Shown: positions 11,742 to 23,110 of the stretch, piece by piece
How positions within the stretch are numbered: position 1 is the stretch's first letter
Layout: every line of letters begins with the position of its first letter
Assembly: GCA_000727475.1 (NCBI GenBank)
Contig: KL647326.1
Location: 713,019-777,018 of the forward strand
Direction: 5' to 3'
DNA: 64,000 bases
Origin: Sarcocystis neurona
Lineage: Eukaryota > Apicomplexa > Conoidasida > Eucoccidiorida > Sarcocystidae
Program-made: the position numbers and the translations under genes
The notes under the pieces: model-generated
Seen by the model: the letters and a program-made list of their open reading frames with translations, nothing else
Told to the model about the DNA's origin: nothing
The model's database searches: none

Positions 11742-14700
11742 ACCACAGCGCGGTGATTTCTGCTGTCATCCTGCCCTCATGTCGTTTCAGACGGCGGAAC
11801 ACCAGGTAGTGACGAGAGTCCTTGACGCAACGAAGGGAAACGTACTCGAAAGGGGATAAGGACCGCATTACCGCGGCCTATTTTTACTTTGGCGCGTAAG
11901 TGTCTCGTCCCCTACTGCGTTAAGTCGCCATCTTTCTTCCTGTTTGTTCTGCATTCCGACGCCTTTTGCAACTGGGCGATCCTGCACGTCCTTCTTTGCA
12001 CACCTCGGTCATCACACCTCGTGACGAAAAGGCTTGCGTGCTACGATTGAGTCAACAGGCGAGGAGCGTTACGAAAGACGTCTGCCGACGACGGATGCAT
12101 GTCTTATTTGTATACTTAGATGCGTAATTGCCGTGGAGCGGACGTGGGGTCCTGAAGACACTGGCTGCGCTGCGGAACCCCTTTGCCAACGCGACGACAG
12201 AACAGAAGGCACGAAGAAACAATTTAGAAGCTCGAGATCCTGCAGCCTGTAGCAGTGAGACTCATTCTCATTCCCCCGTTGTTCAATGAGGAATATCCGC
12301 AGAGGGGCAAACACGGGTGTTCTGAGTCACCAACGTTTCTTCATCGCCTCACTCGTGTGTCACCGGATCTTAGACGTCAGCTTTCGCCCAGAGTGCGATT
12401 TCACCACAGCGCATTATCTTCCTTCTTCGTGCCATCGACCGCAGTTGTCTTGCTCTCTGGAGTTCCCTGACAGTGGTTTCCGAGCAGGTTTTAGAGGAGT
12501 AAATGGACAACTCGACACTCTCTTTTGCTCATAGTGTTCACTGCCAACTCTTCAGAGTCCAGTGCAGTTCGAATCAGACAGCAAGCCGTATGCAGCTGTG
12601 GGTTCGCCCGTGTGCTACTAAATTTTTGTACAGTGCACGGGGCGGACGCGACAGGTGTGAGTGGATCACTTTGCGCAGTCGTGAAAGTGAGGAGGAGGTT
12701 GATGGTTGACGTACGAGAACAATATTGGACAAGGCGTCCGACGCAGTCGTGGCGACGCAGACCGTGCGCCCGCGTCTTTATTCATTATCCGCAGTCCCAG
12801 CGGTCCCTTGTGGGGACGGCGTAGAATACTGTCGGGTTAACTGCCTCTGCATCTTCAGCGGCGAGGAGGAAAGAGGGACGACAGAACCACTTGCCATTTG
12901 CTGCCCTTTAGATTAGAGGCGATTGAGGTAGACGTGAACTAGCGGGTGAGAGCATTTGGTGGCTCGTGACACTAACGGACACTGCAGGACTGTCCAACGA
13001 GGTACTGCAGCAAAGCAGCTGAGGGTCCATTCCGCGATGCAGTAATGGTATTTGCTTTTCTGCAGCGGGTGGCGGGGTCGTGCAGGGCGTTGGACTGCAT
13101 GCAATCGTGGTGTGCGGTATGCATCTTTCGTATATCACTGTATGAGTCGGTAGATCACGCGATCCCCGTGAAGGCGCTAATAGGTCCCCTTGGCAGTTCG
13201 ATCGAAGAAAACGAGCACAGACTGTGAGCCCCATGCATTTACAGCCAAAAGACTGCAGACAGAGATTAGAGACGGCAGACGATTGTGCCCTTTATGACAC
13301 CGTAGCGCACTGTGATTTCGATGAAAATGTTCCAGAGGCATGATCTGGCAAAAAGGATTACTCCTGTTGTTTTGCTTCATTAGGTGAAGGATGAACCAGC
13401 CGCATTTTCGTGCTGACCGTGCAGAAGTCTCCTTCACGGCAAACTAAAAGGAGGTTTTTTGGATGTTCCTTCAAATACCACGTTGGGCAAGTGTAATTTT
13501 CACGGGTCCGAGGAAGACGACGAATCGTGCTGAGATGCTGTTGCTGTTCACTTGCAGGTAAAGGATGCGGACGCTGTCGTTACTGTGAGCGTACACTACA
13601 TTCAAGTTTTCAGCCGTTCGTGACCATCATATGCAGTGGTGCATGCTAGTGATGCACGTTGTTTTAGCCGCAGATCAAGAGCAGATGGCCTGGAGCACGC
13701 TGACGGTTGTGCAGGTTGCGAGGTCACGTGCTGCACCGGTGGAACACTGTTTCAGGAAGTGACGGCACGGAGATCAAAGATCGGTCATTTGGCCGCAATT
13801 CAATGGCGCACGGCTGGAGAGCATTCACATTCAACCTGCGCCACCGTGTACTGTGGCAATCGGGGTCTCTTATTATTTGGACCACGTGCCGTTTCCTCCG
13901 CCTTCGAAATGCGGCATGGAAATTTGAAGGCCGCGGCGGTGGCGTGAGTGGTACGGGTCTGTGCGCATCTGTCGACAGGGAAGGTATGCAGCAGGGCTGT
14001 TGCAATCGTGTAGGGAGCGGCTGTTTTGCTGGATCGATATACCATGCGAGTAACAAGGCAAAACACTGCATTTCGAGAAGAATCTGCATGCCAACACGTG
14101 CATATCCTCATTGAATTCTACGGAAGACGATCGAAACTGAGAGTGCGCTATCCCCGCAGGTCGGTAGGCAGCAAGCGTTCAAATACATCGATGAGTTCGT
14201 TTTCGTTTGTTTCACACCTTTGTGGCTTTAAAGTGTGAGTGGTGCACTCAGCGTTGCATCTGTCCTGGTGGGGCTGCAGAGACCTATCCGGTCGTGCAAG
14301 CAGTTCAAAAACATAGATCTCTTACAGAGGGCAGCACAAACGTGATAGCTGAGGTCTTGGTTTGGCCGCAGAGAGGCTTCTTGACGCTGGCCGAAAGCCT
14401 TACGTTGTGTACGTGTCTTTGCTCATGAAATCCGGCCACACCAAAGTCCCTTGTTTGCTCCGAAGACTCGAAATGCCTAGGGTTGACGAAGCTGTGCTAC
14501 GAGTAGCTCTTCACAGGCGATTACGCCTACATTGGAAACCGTGAAGAGGTGTTGGTAATGGTAACGCGGAATCTCACCACTGAGGCGCGCGGCGCCCACG
14601 CACAGGCAAGCAACTCCGAGCCCAATTGCACCAGAGACTGTATTGTAGCGTTGTGTCAAGCTGGAGTGTGATCGCAAAACCGGCAACACTTTTTTGTGTG

Positions 14701-15581
14701 CGGAGATGGTAGTGCAGCTTCCAACAGGTTTTTGAACAGGTGCCAAAATAAACCGAAGAAGGCAAATGTGTAGGGATGCGAAACCTTGACTCACTGACTG
14801 CGTATATGCAAACGTGCGTTTTCGCTGCCATAACTGATCCCTGAAGGTTGACACGGCGGTTTGGGTGGCGGCTTTTGTGACCGTCTTTGCACGTGGAGGA
14901 AGGTGCCGAAATACCGGCCAGGTAACAGGTGTGCACGGCCGCTGTTCAGGCAGCGTCTCGCTGTGTGCTTCTGTATCCCTCCTTCTTCGCCGTAAGCAGG
15001 GGTGCTGCGTCGTTTTGGATCGACGTCTCTGTGTCCACAAGGATTGCTAGCGAGCTGCCTCGTGCGCCAGAGGTCAGAATCTCGTTGTTGTCTGCTGGTG
15101 GATACTGTCGTAAATCGTAAATCCCCACGCACCTACTTGCTGTGGGTCGAAGGGGGATCCGAGGAGTCTGCAATCTCTTCTGAGATTCACACGCTGGAGA
15201 GAGGTGGCGGACTACTGACTACGAGTAACGAGTGACAAAGCAAGAAATTGTGTAAGGAAGCTTTCTGCTTTGTATACAATCCACAGGGCAGGAGGGCTGA
15301 CTGTCTCAAAAGCATCGCGAAATACCTTGTCTGACGGATCACCTCATTCCATGTGTAAGACGCGTAGGCCGTCCAGCGAGAAGATCATTGAATGCAGCAC
15401 GCACAGGGACGGGGCAGGGCGAGGCTGGAGAAGGATGTACTGTTGGTCGCGCACGCGTGATAAGGCGCCTGGAGATCGAATGCCTCCAATCGACAAGGAG
15501 CATTCAAGGTGTAGTGTGTCGTGGCTTGGTGCACTGGTGGGATCTGCGAGCGTGGAGCCTACAACAGCTAATATTGCAAAC
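11742..15581 (+). repeat. array unit 2, full length (3.84 kb)
   Basis: Landmarks occur at 12,335, 12,689, 12,900-13,060, about 13,660, about 14,500, about 14,840 and about 15,270, at the same relative distances as in unit 1. The segment 11,890-12,230 matches 7,990-8,340 less well than unit 0 does. The TA-rich spacer is absent, so the last block lies only about 0.35 kb from the next unit start. I see no supported gene. Confidence 0.85.
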
Positions 15582-18500
15582 GCTACTGAACTGTCGGCAA
15601 TGCTCTAGCCGTGCTCTCCCACCCTTGCAGATGTGAGGCCACAGCGGGTGGGGACGAGAACCGGTCGTGAAACGAACGGAATCATACACGTAGGACTGCT
15701 TTGTGATGACTTCTATCTCCCTCTGGCTGCCACAGTGCTGCTCAATGCGAAATTTGCCGAGTCGAGCTTTCACTTTTGTTCCGTTCAACAGTTCCGCACG
15801 TTCTGCGTCTGCTTACACTTTGAGTGCCCCTTTATGGGGTCGGATTCCCCACAGCTGGAGGGGAGAAGCGGGTGAAGCGTAACGCGTGCAAACACTGCGT
15901 CAACAGACGCTTTAAATAGTAGTAGAGAGATCGTCGAGGTCAAAGACCATTCTGAATGTTTCCAGTGCTACTTGTACAGTTTTAAGTTAAGTCTATGTTT
16001 TTGGAACGTGGAATGGATGTGCGTACTCCGGAGACAAGGGGTGGGGTGGCGAACACTTTTGAAAAATCGAGTTTAGGACACGGAGCACAATGGGAGAGCT
16101 TTCAGCCTCTTAATTCAGCATACTCTAGGAGTTTGACACTTCTTGGCGCTGTTTACTGCTTTGTATCCTGAAGTGGGCAAATACGGACGTCCTGTGTCGT
16201 GGGCAATCCATTCGTCACACCACCATTTGTGTATCACCTGCTGTCACGCGTCGAGCTTCCCGGGGATTACGGGTTGTCCATAATGTGCAGTCTCTGTTCT
16301 TTATCGATGCGTGGTCTGCGGGCCCGTTTACCTTGTCGCCTGCATCTTCCTGATCACGGTACTCGAGCACGTTTCAGATCTGTTGACGGACAAGGCAACA
16401 TGACACTGATCTTCGAGAATGGCTCCAGCGCACCAGAATCCAGTGCAGCTCAAATCTCGTAGCAAGGCGTACACGGCTGCAGGTGCATCGTTGTGCATGA
16501 AATTTTCTATTAGGCGCGTGGGGAGAAGCAACAGGTGTGAAAAGGTGGTTTTGCAGGGTTGACACTGACGATGAGTTTGATGCTTGAAGCCTGAACACAA
16601 TGCCGGCAGGGATGTACACCGCAGTCACGCGCCTGCAAAACGTGCATCCACGTCCTCTCTCGTCACCTTGAGTCCCGCCTCGCGGATTTACCACGCTGTC
16701 GCGCAGAGAGTTTTGGACTGTCCGAAATCGCGCGTTCAGGGGTAGTGTGCAACGCGCGGAAACAGAATTTATTGAATCCTATTGCTCGTCAGACTACAGG
16801 CGACTGAATGGGAAGCGTGTGTGTGGCCCTTAGAGCCTGAACGCGCAGTACTCCTCAGCGGTGTCGTACACCAAGGCAGCTGAGGGTGATTCCGGCATGC
16901 ACTAATGATGTACATTGGGGTGCGGCGGTCTCAGCGTCACTTAAGGCGACGGATGGGATGCAGTTGTGATGTGGAGTGACCGTTTTTTCCAGGCTGCAGT
17001 GAAATGCACCATTAATTCGTGCCCTCACCTTCGAAATCTTGACTGAACCTCCAGGCAAATCATGTCGTCCTAATACCCGTAGTGATTGGTAAGTCCATTT
17101 CAAACGTGAGTAAGGGACACTGTGAAGAAGGAGACACGAGGGATCCGAAGACTGCGCCATCCTTGAACTATGTAGCGCTGAGCTCCTGAGGGACGCGGTC
17201 AAGCGAATTCCCTAGAGACAAAAAGTTTCCCTAGCTCCTCGGTTCGTTGTGTCGGGTGCGGGAAGAAAGCAGCTGATGTTTTGAGTTCTTTTGAGACAAG
17301 TGGTTCAATAGTGAATGAGAATCAGACATTTACCGGTGTTGGCTGCAGTTTGCCGGTTGGACTGGTTGGCGAAAGGCAACGAGTTGCACTGAAAGCTCGC
17401 TAGCTTTCAACTGTAAGGCAGTGGCTGGGAAGACAGTCGCCGCGGTTAGCTCGAAATACGTTCTATTTTTCAACTTACCGTATTTGTTGTACGCAGCGGT
17501 GCAACTCAGCCGCTCAACCCTAAATTAGTCGGAGGTGAGTGACGGATGAGACGGAGCACGCCGACGCATGTGTGTCTCCGACACCACGTGCTGCACTGAT
17601 GGCATCCTGTGTCAGGCAGCGAGGATGTGAAGCACAAAGACGGAGATCAGGGAGTGATCCGTTAATTCGCGTCTTAGTGGTGTACGATAGACGCGCCTCC
17701 CGCGTCTAGCGTGCCCCGCCTTGTAGGGTCGTGATTTACCTCACGTTCCGTAGTCGTTTTCGCCTTCGTGGTCGTGATTTACCTCACGTTCCGTAGTCGT
17801 TTTCGCCTTCGTGCCTGAAACACCAGATGGAGATTCGAAGGCCTGTCTTTAAGTTTGCGTTTCACTAAGATGTCCGCGTTATCTTCCTGCCAAGGAAGGT
17901 ATTCAGTAGCGCTGCTAAAATCGTGTTTGAATGTTGTAGGAGGGAAGTGCTTCTCGTGGGATCTGAAGTGGCATTTGGGGGCTGAAGTGGGATGTGAATG
18001 CAGTGAGGCGACGAAGCTTTTTGAGCGCAACTTCCCTGTCACAGCATTTCGATTCCAATCAAATCCTAGCCATTACTCTCGTGCTGCAACCAGTTGGAGG
18101 CCTAGGTAATCGAACAGCTTTTATGGGCCTGCTACTCTCTTCAGTCGCACCGGGACGAAGATACACACAGCTGAGATACAGAGAAGACAAAGACAACTGA
18201 AGCACTTGGACACTTGTGGAGATCTGTATTTGTTGACTTCCATATATAGCACGCCTTCACGTCGGGTTGAGCCAGCATTACAGTAGCATCTTGAGCCAGA
18301 ACGAGACGGATATATCGTGGGTTTCCTTTGCAATATGGAATCCGGAGAAGCTGGAATTCAAGAATTCGCACCAACGGATCGGTGTCCGAAGGACCAGGGA
18401 TGTATTTGCAGTGCACACTTCCCTGTACGCGGCTGTCGCAGCACTGGAAGCACGAGAAGGCTTTTGGTGGCGGTAATGTCGAATCTCACTATTGGAGCTT

Positions 18501-19495
18501 GTCAGCTTTATCAGCTAAAGGACATGCCTGCGCCAGTTGCACGTGAAGCTGACTCACGCCTTGTTTCGTGCTGAAGATATTAGTGAAGAAGCTGCAACAT
18601 TCTTTTGTACCCGCAGGGGCGAAGCAGTTTCCCACGGGCTCCCGTGTGTTCCAGGCTCCGGTGTTCCGGGCTTCTGGAGCAAGCCAGCAGTAAAGGAAAG
18701 TAGTCTTTGATCTCCCTGTCTGCAGATATACGGACCGTAGTTTTCGGTGATGTAGATGGACGCTGAAGACGAGTCGTGTATTCGGCTAGTTTGCTGGTCG
18801 TCTTTGCACATAGAGGGAAGGGCCCGAATGGCAGTCAAGCGATAACCGTGCACCGCAGGGCTTTAGGTAGCGTCTCATAGCCCGACGCAGCATTAGTGCT
18901 CTATCGCTATTGGCTAGTGTTCTCATACGCTTTGGAGCCCCGATTCTGGGTCCAACCAGGTCCACAAACAGGCTACAGTGTCCACCACTGTATTTCATGT
19001 CGTTGTGCAGATTGTTACGTAGTGTCAAGCTTTGGATTGTGTCTGTGTGCTTTGTGACTCGAGGGTATTTCGCTGAGTGCACAGCTCTGGTGAGAGTGAA
19101 ACCGTGTATTGGAAAGAGGTGGCTGTTGAGATGTTTCGGGTAACCAGGGGCGCAGCTGACAAATGGCTGGCGGCGTTTTTTGCTTTGTCTACGGTCTCCG
19201 TGGCAGTGAGCTGACTCCCCCCAAAGGCGCGGGCCGTGAGTCGTCTTGTTTTTCATGGGACCTCGTGTCATGTGAAAGACGTCTAGATCGTCCACTGAGA
19301 AGATCAGTGAAGTGCGCTTGAAGAAGGATAGAGAAAGGCAACACTTGCGGAGTGTGTTGAGCGCGCGGGCGGGATAAGACTTCTGAGGGCACACTGCTTC
19401 CCATCGAACAGGAGTATTAATACACTGGTCGCTAAAGAGCTGGTGAACTGCCGGAAGATGTGGGCGTAAAGCTTGCAACTTCTCAGGAGACCCAC
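15582..19495 (+). repeat. array unit 3, full length (3.91 kb)
   Basis: Landmarks occur at 16,212, 16,567, 16,770-16,920, about 17,540, about 18,450, about 18,780, about 18,950 and about 19,180. It carries a private 43-bp tandem duplication (17,727-17,812). A 230-codon minus frame (ending at 18,786) covers its 3' part, but the equivalent stretch of units 2 and 4 is not open in that frame, so it is not reported as a gene. Confidence 0.85.
17727..17812 (+). repeat. 2 x 43-bp perfect tandem duplication
   Basis: Two identical adjacent copies at 17,727-17,769 and 17,770-17,812, beginning GGTCGTGATTTACCTC. Perfect identity inside an otherwise heavily diverged array unit means the duplication is recent, or an assembly artefact. 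Confidence 0.95.
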
Positions 19496-22400
19496 GTTAG
19501 TGCACTGTCAGTCATTTTCTCATCTTTTTCGGGTCCTTTTTGATGACGATGCAACAGGTGGAGATTCAAACCACGGGGCAAAAGGGGAGTTGTATTTGTA
19601 CGAATACGCGGAGTGCGCTGCGATTGTTTCCTTTTCCGTTTGGCTCTCCCATGCAGTCCGACGCGAGAGCTGCTAAGTCGAGTCGATGTTTCCGTTCTGT
19701 TCCACAACGCCGCTCATTTTGCGTCTGGTCAAACTGTGCATCTGCAGATGCGCAAACACGGATATCCTGTGTCGTGGGAGATCGATTCGTCACTCCGGCA
19801 TTAGTGTGCCACTTGGCCGCACGTGGTGGCCAGTGCGTTTCGTATCAAGTGGCAAATATACTGCTCGGTGTGTTTGCCATATTCTGCAACATGCATGTTG
19901 CATAAACCAGAGGTGTGAGAGGATGATTTTGTAGGGGTTGCACTGAGGAGGAGCTCGCTGGCTGCTGCATGAACCCATTGCCTGCCCGGGTGCGCATAGC
20001 AGCAGTGAGTCTGCAAATCGTGCATCCAGGTCTTCTCTCATTACCCACCATCATGTTGCTCAGATCTGGCACTCTGCTGCGTAGAGTTTTGTCGGATTCA
20101 GCGCCTTTTTGGCCGTCAGAGGCAACAAGGAAACTTGCTGCTCTTTAGACTATAGGAGAGTGAACGGTACCTGAAAGGGCGAATCACTGCATTCCACTGG
20201 TGGTGAGACTTCGATCCTGACACCGCAGAGATAGTCGTTCGTGCGCCACACCGAAGCAGCTGACGGTTGGTTCCGTCGTGCAGGAATGACTTTTGCTTAC
20301 GTCTAAATCTGACGACGTTAACATGTGACATTGGCAGGGGGGCCACCGTGAGCTGGGGTATCCAATTTGCTTGCTCCACTACATGCGCCGGCTGCACGTT
20401 CTGCCGTGAGTAGGTCAAGGAGGACTGCTGCTAGAAATACCTGCGCAGAGAGTAAGTTCAATTCACTGTTCGACTCGTGATGTTCTGCAAACGGATACAC
20501 GAAACGACTGACTGCTGTGCTTTCGCTGACAACATAGATCGCTGAGGGTTAGATGAGGACGTCCGAGAAGAACGGCTTGACATAAGGGATACGCTTATTC
20601 TTCTGTGTCGTGAGGTGCACGGGATCAGCAGGCGTTATGCTTGTCCTTCTGGCACTTTGACGGCGACGGAAAGGAAGACGGTCCGGATACGCGCTGGGAT
20701 TTAGCTTGGGACAGACGAAATTCGGCGAATCTGAACTAGACCACGGAACTGTACTGAGAGCGTCTTCATCCCTAATTGCAGGGCGACAGCTGCGGAGGCT
20801 GCCGTCACAGTCGACGCAGAATATTTTCGAGTATTGAGCGGATCACGTTCGCCGTACATAGTGGTTGAACTGAGGGACGCCATTTTGCACTAGTTCGAAG
20901 TAAGTAGTGTACGGCGTGAACCACGTCGGCATCTGTACTCCGTGCAATATTAGGTGCTGCCCTGATGTCGCAGCATAAAAAAAGGACGATGCGAAGCACA
21001 AATACGAAGACCCGAAGGGTATCATTTCGCCTGAAAGTGGAAGGCGCATGGGAGGAAAAGTGACCACGACTGTTCTGAAAAGATCCCGAGTGTGCCTTAT
21101 CTGGACTGTTTCTACTATTTAAATGGGGTTTTGCACTGGCCGTCGCCTTCGCGCTTCAGGTCTCGGTTGGAGACACGAAGGCCCCAAGTGAGACTTCGGG
21201 GGTATTTATACCGAGAGGCACGCTTTCTCTGCCAAAGAAAGGGAATCCGCAGGGCTCGAGAACTCGTGTTGGATCAATGTCGGACGGAACCGCTACCTCT
21301 GTGACTTGAAATGACACGCACTTGCTCTGACGCGACACAGGCTTTCAAAAAGAGTATCCCAGTTAGAACAGTCCAAGTCTGACAGAGCCTTGGAGAGGAG
21401 AGGGAGCAGAAATGCGTGCTACACGCTCGGATTAGCAGGTACAGGTGTCCACGTACAGCAGTCGTTTCTCTCTTTTCTGAGTCGCACCTGTGTGTTTTTA
21501 AAGTGGATGTGGTGGACTCAATTCTTCCTGTCCTTTTGCGGCTCGGCATACTTTACAGCCCAGAGAGGCTTTTCGACAACGCATATTTCTACCAGGGTGC
21601 AGCAAATACGTGGCGGGTGAAGTGTCGAGCAGGATCTATAGAACACTTGTTAATGACGAACAAGGGAGGGGTGGATTGGGTGCCTTTTCCGTTCAGCCTT
21701 GGCGCAAAGCTAGAGTTCTTGGAGTGGCTCCAACCATCTGCAATCGGCGGAGTAGAGAGGTCTCTAGTATGCACATCTCTCTATACAAGGATACTCTTGC
21801 GTCTGAATAACTAAACAGGTTTCGGTGGTGGTAGCAGTGAAGTTCACGACTTGTAGCGCATGACGCTATCCACCATAGAAGGGAGTCAACGCCACCTTGC
21901 AGGCCAAGTCGAGTTGGCACCTTTTGTCTTGCTGAAGTGTGGACTTGAAAGCGGGTTCGGGTGCGGCGGGACGTGCTTTTGCAGTTCCCACTATATTCGC
22001 GTGACTCTTTCAAAGCAAGGTGAACAAGGCAGACGTTCAAAATAGCTGGTCTTCGCTTCTCTGATTGCGGAGCTAAGAAGTTGTGTTTTCTCGGGAGTGC
22101 CCACGCCTTTACGGAGGACATCACAGCGTGTTTTGCTGTTGCGGTGAAGGTCCTTGATTTCATAAGGAGGAGCACTACCCACAGTCAAACGACAGTCGAA
22201 CGCGGCGGAGGTTCACGTAGCATTTTATAAGGCAGTGCGAAACCCATGCCTTATCGCTGTGGAGACACGTTTTTCATAGTGTTGGGGGCCGGCGCCGGGT
22301 CCACCCAGGTTATCAACTGGCTACAGCATGCCCCAGGGCTTTACTCCCGGCCGGCATCCATTACTCGGTACTCTCATAGGTGTTCTCGATTCTGTGTGCG

Positions 22401-22843
22401 TCTGCTTTGCGGTGGAAGAATATACTGATGAATGCGCAGTTCTCACAAGAGTGGAACATTGCATTATGGAGAGGTCTCTGTTGAGAATTGATGGGGTAGC
22501 GGGTAGCAGCAGCTGAAAATTGAATGAGGTCGATTTGTCGTTGGTACCTAGTTCACGTGGCAGTAAAGCCCACTATTCCAGAGGCGCGAATCTTGAGAAA
22601 TCTTATTTGCAGTACGACGGATGTGTAGGCCGTACACGGACAAGATCAAGGACAACCGAAGGGGACGGAATAGAGAAGCGCAAGGTTGGGGCGGCACGCC
22701 TTCGCCAGAGTGAGGCGTGACATGGAATCTGACGGTGCACATTGCAGTATATCCGACGAACGCGCTCAAACAGTAGTCTGTCAAGTGTCTGGGAACAGCT
22801 CTGGCAAGCCTACTCCAATCGGGCGGCACTGAGGCAGGACCAC
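19496..22843 (+). repeat. array unit 4, shortened (3.35 kb)
   Basis: The order of landmarks is kept (19,790, 19,945, about 20,133, about 21,820, about 22,280, about 22,560), but the distance from the start core to the second landmark is about 300 bp shorter than in units 1-3. The segment equivalent to 7,990-8,390 is largely missing. A further shortening of about 200 bp lies downstream. Confidence 0.8.
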
Positions 22844-23110
22844 GTTACTGCACCGTCGCTCATGCTCTGATCCTGCTGTCACGTCCTTGCTGATGACGGC
22901 ACAACCGTTTGAGATGGGAAGCCCTGGCACAGCGAGCTCAGATGTTTTCGTAAGAATAAAATCAGTTGTGATGGTTCCAGTTTCCGTCTGGCGGGAGACA
23001 AATAAACCGTTGCAAATTTATGCAACCCGTGAATATGTTTCCGCCTCATCTCACAGGTGGGCACGCTGTGCGACCGACGGGGCCGGGCAGGACGCAGTCG
23101 CTGACTATCC
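22844..23110 (+). repeat. array unit 5, 5' fragment
   Basis: The start core (GTTACTGCACCGTCGCTCAT, then GCTGATGACGGCAC) is clear at 22,844-22,906. Weaker similarity to 7,980-8,120 continues to about 23,100. Beyond that I cannot match any further unit landmark. The array either ends here or continues too diverged to see. Confidence 0.6.

Larger units (their letters stand above)
6795..23110 (+). repeat. tandem array of diverged ~3.9-kb units
   Basis: The same ordered set of landmarks recurs at a nearly constant period. A start landmark (GTTACTG-like, followed by a TGCTGATGAC-like core) appears near 6,795, 7,872, 11,742, 15,582, 19,496 and 22,844. A second landmark (GATTCTTCACTCGCGCATTC at 8,466) recurs near 12,335, 16,212 and 19,790. 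A third (GAGGAGGAGGTCGGTGGCTG near 8,826) recurs near 12,689, 16,567 and 19,945. A fourth, around AAGCAGCTGAGGG, recurs near 9,150, 13,010, 16,880 and 20,255. A block near 11,121 recurs near 15,270, 19,180 and 22,560. All copies are head to tail. By eye the copies share perhaps two thirds of their bases, with many small indels, so the array is old. No reading frame is conserved through all units. Exact unit boundaries are arbitrary to a few tens of bases. Confidence 0.9.

Noticed and set aside
18786..19478. 230-codon minus-strand open frame, the longest in the window
   Set aside because: It lies in array unit 3, and the equivalent stretches of units 2 and 4 are not open in that frame. No domain is recognised.
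6795..23110. CRISPR-like or satellite interpretation of the array
   Set aside because: Units are about 3.9 kb and strongly diverged, with no short conserved repeat and spacer pattern and no monomer-sized satellite.
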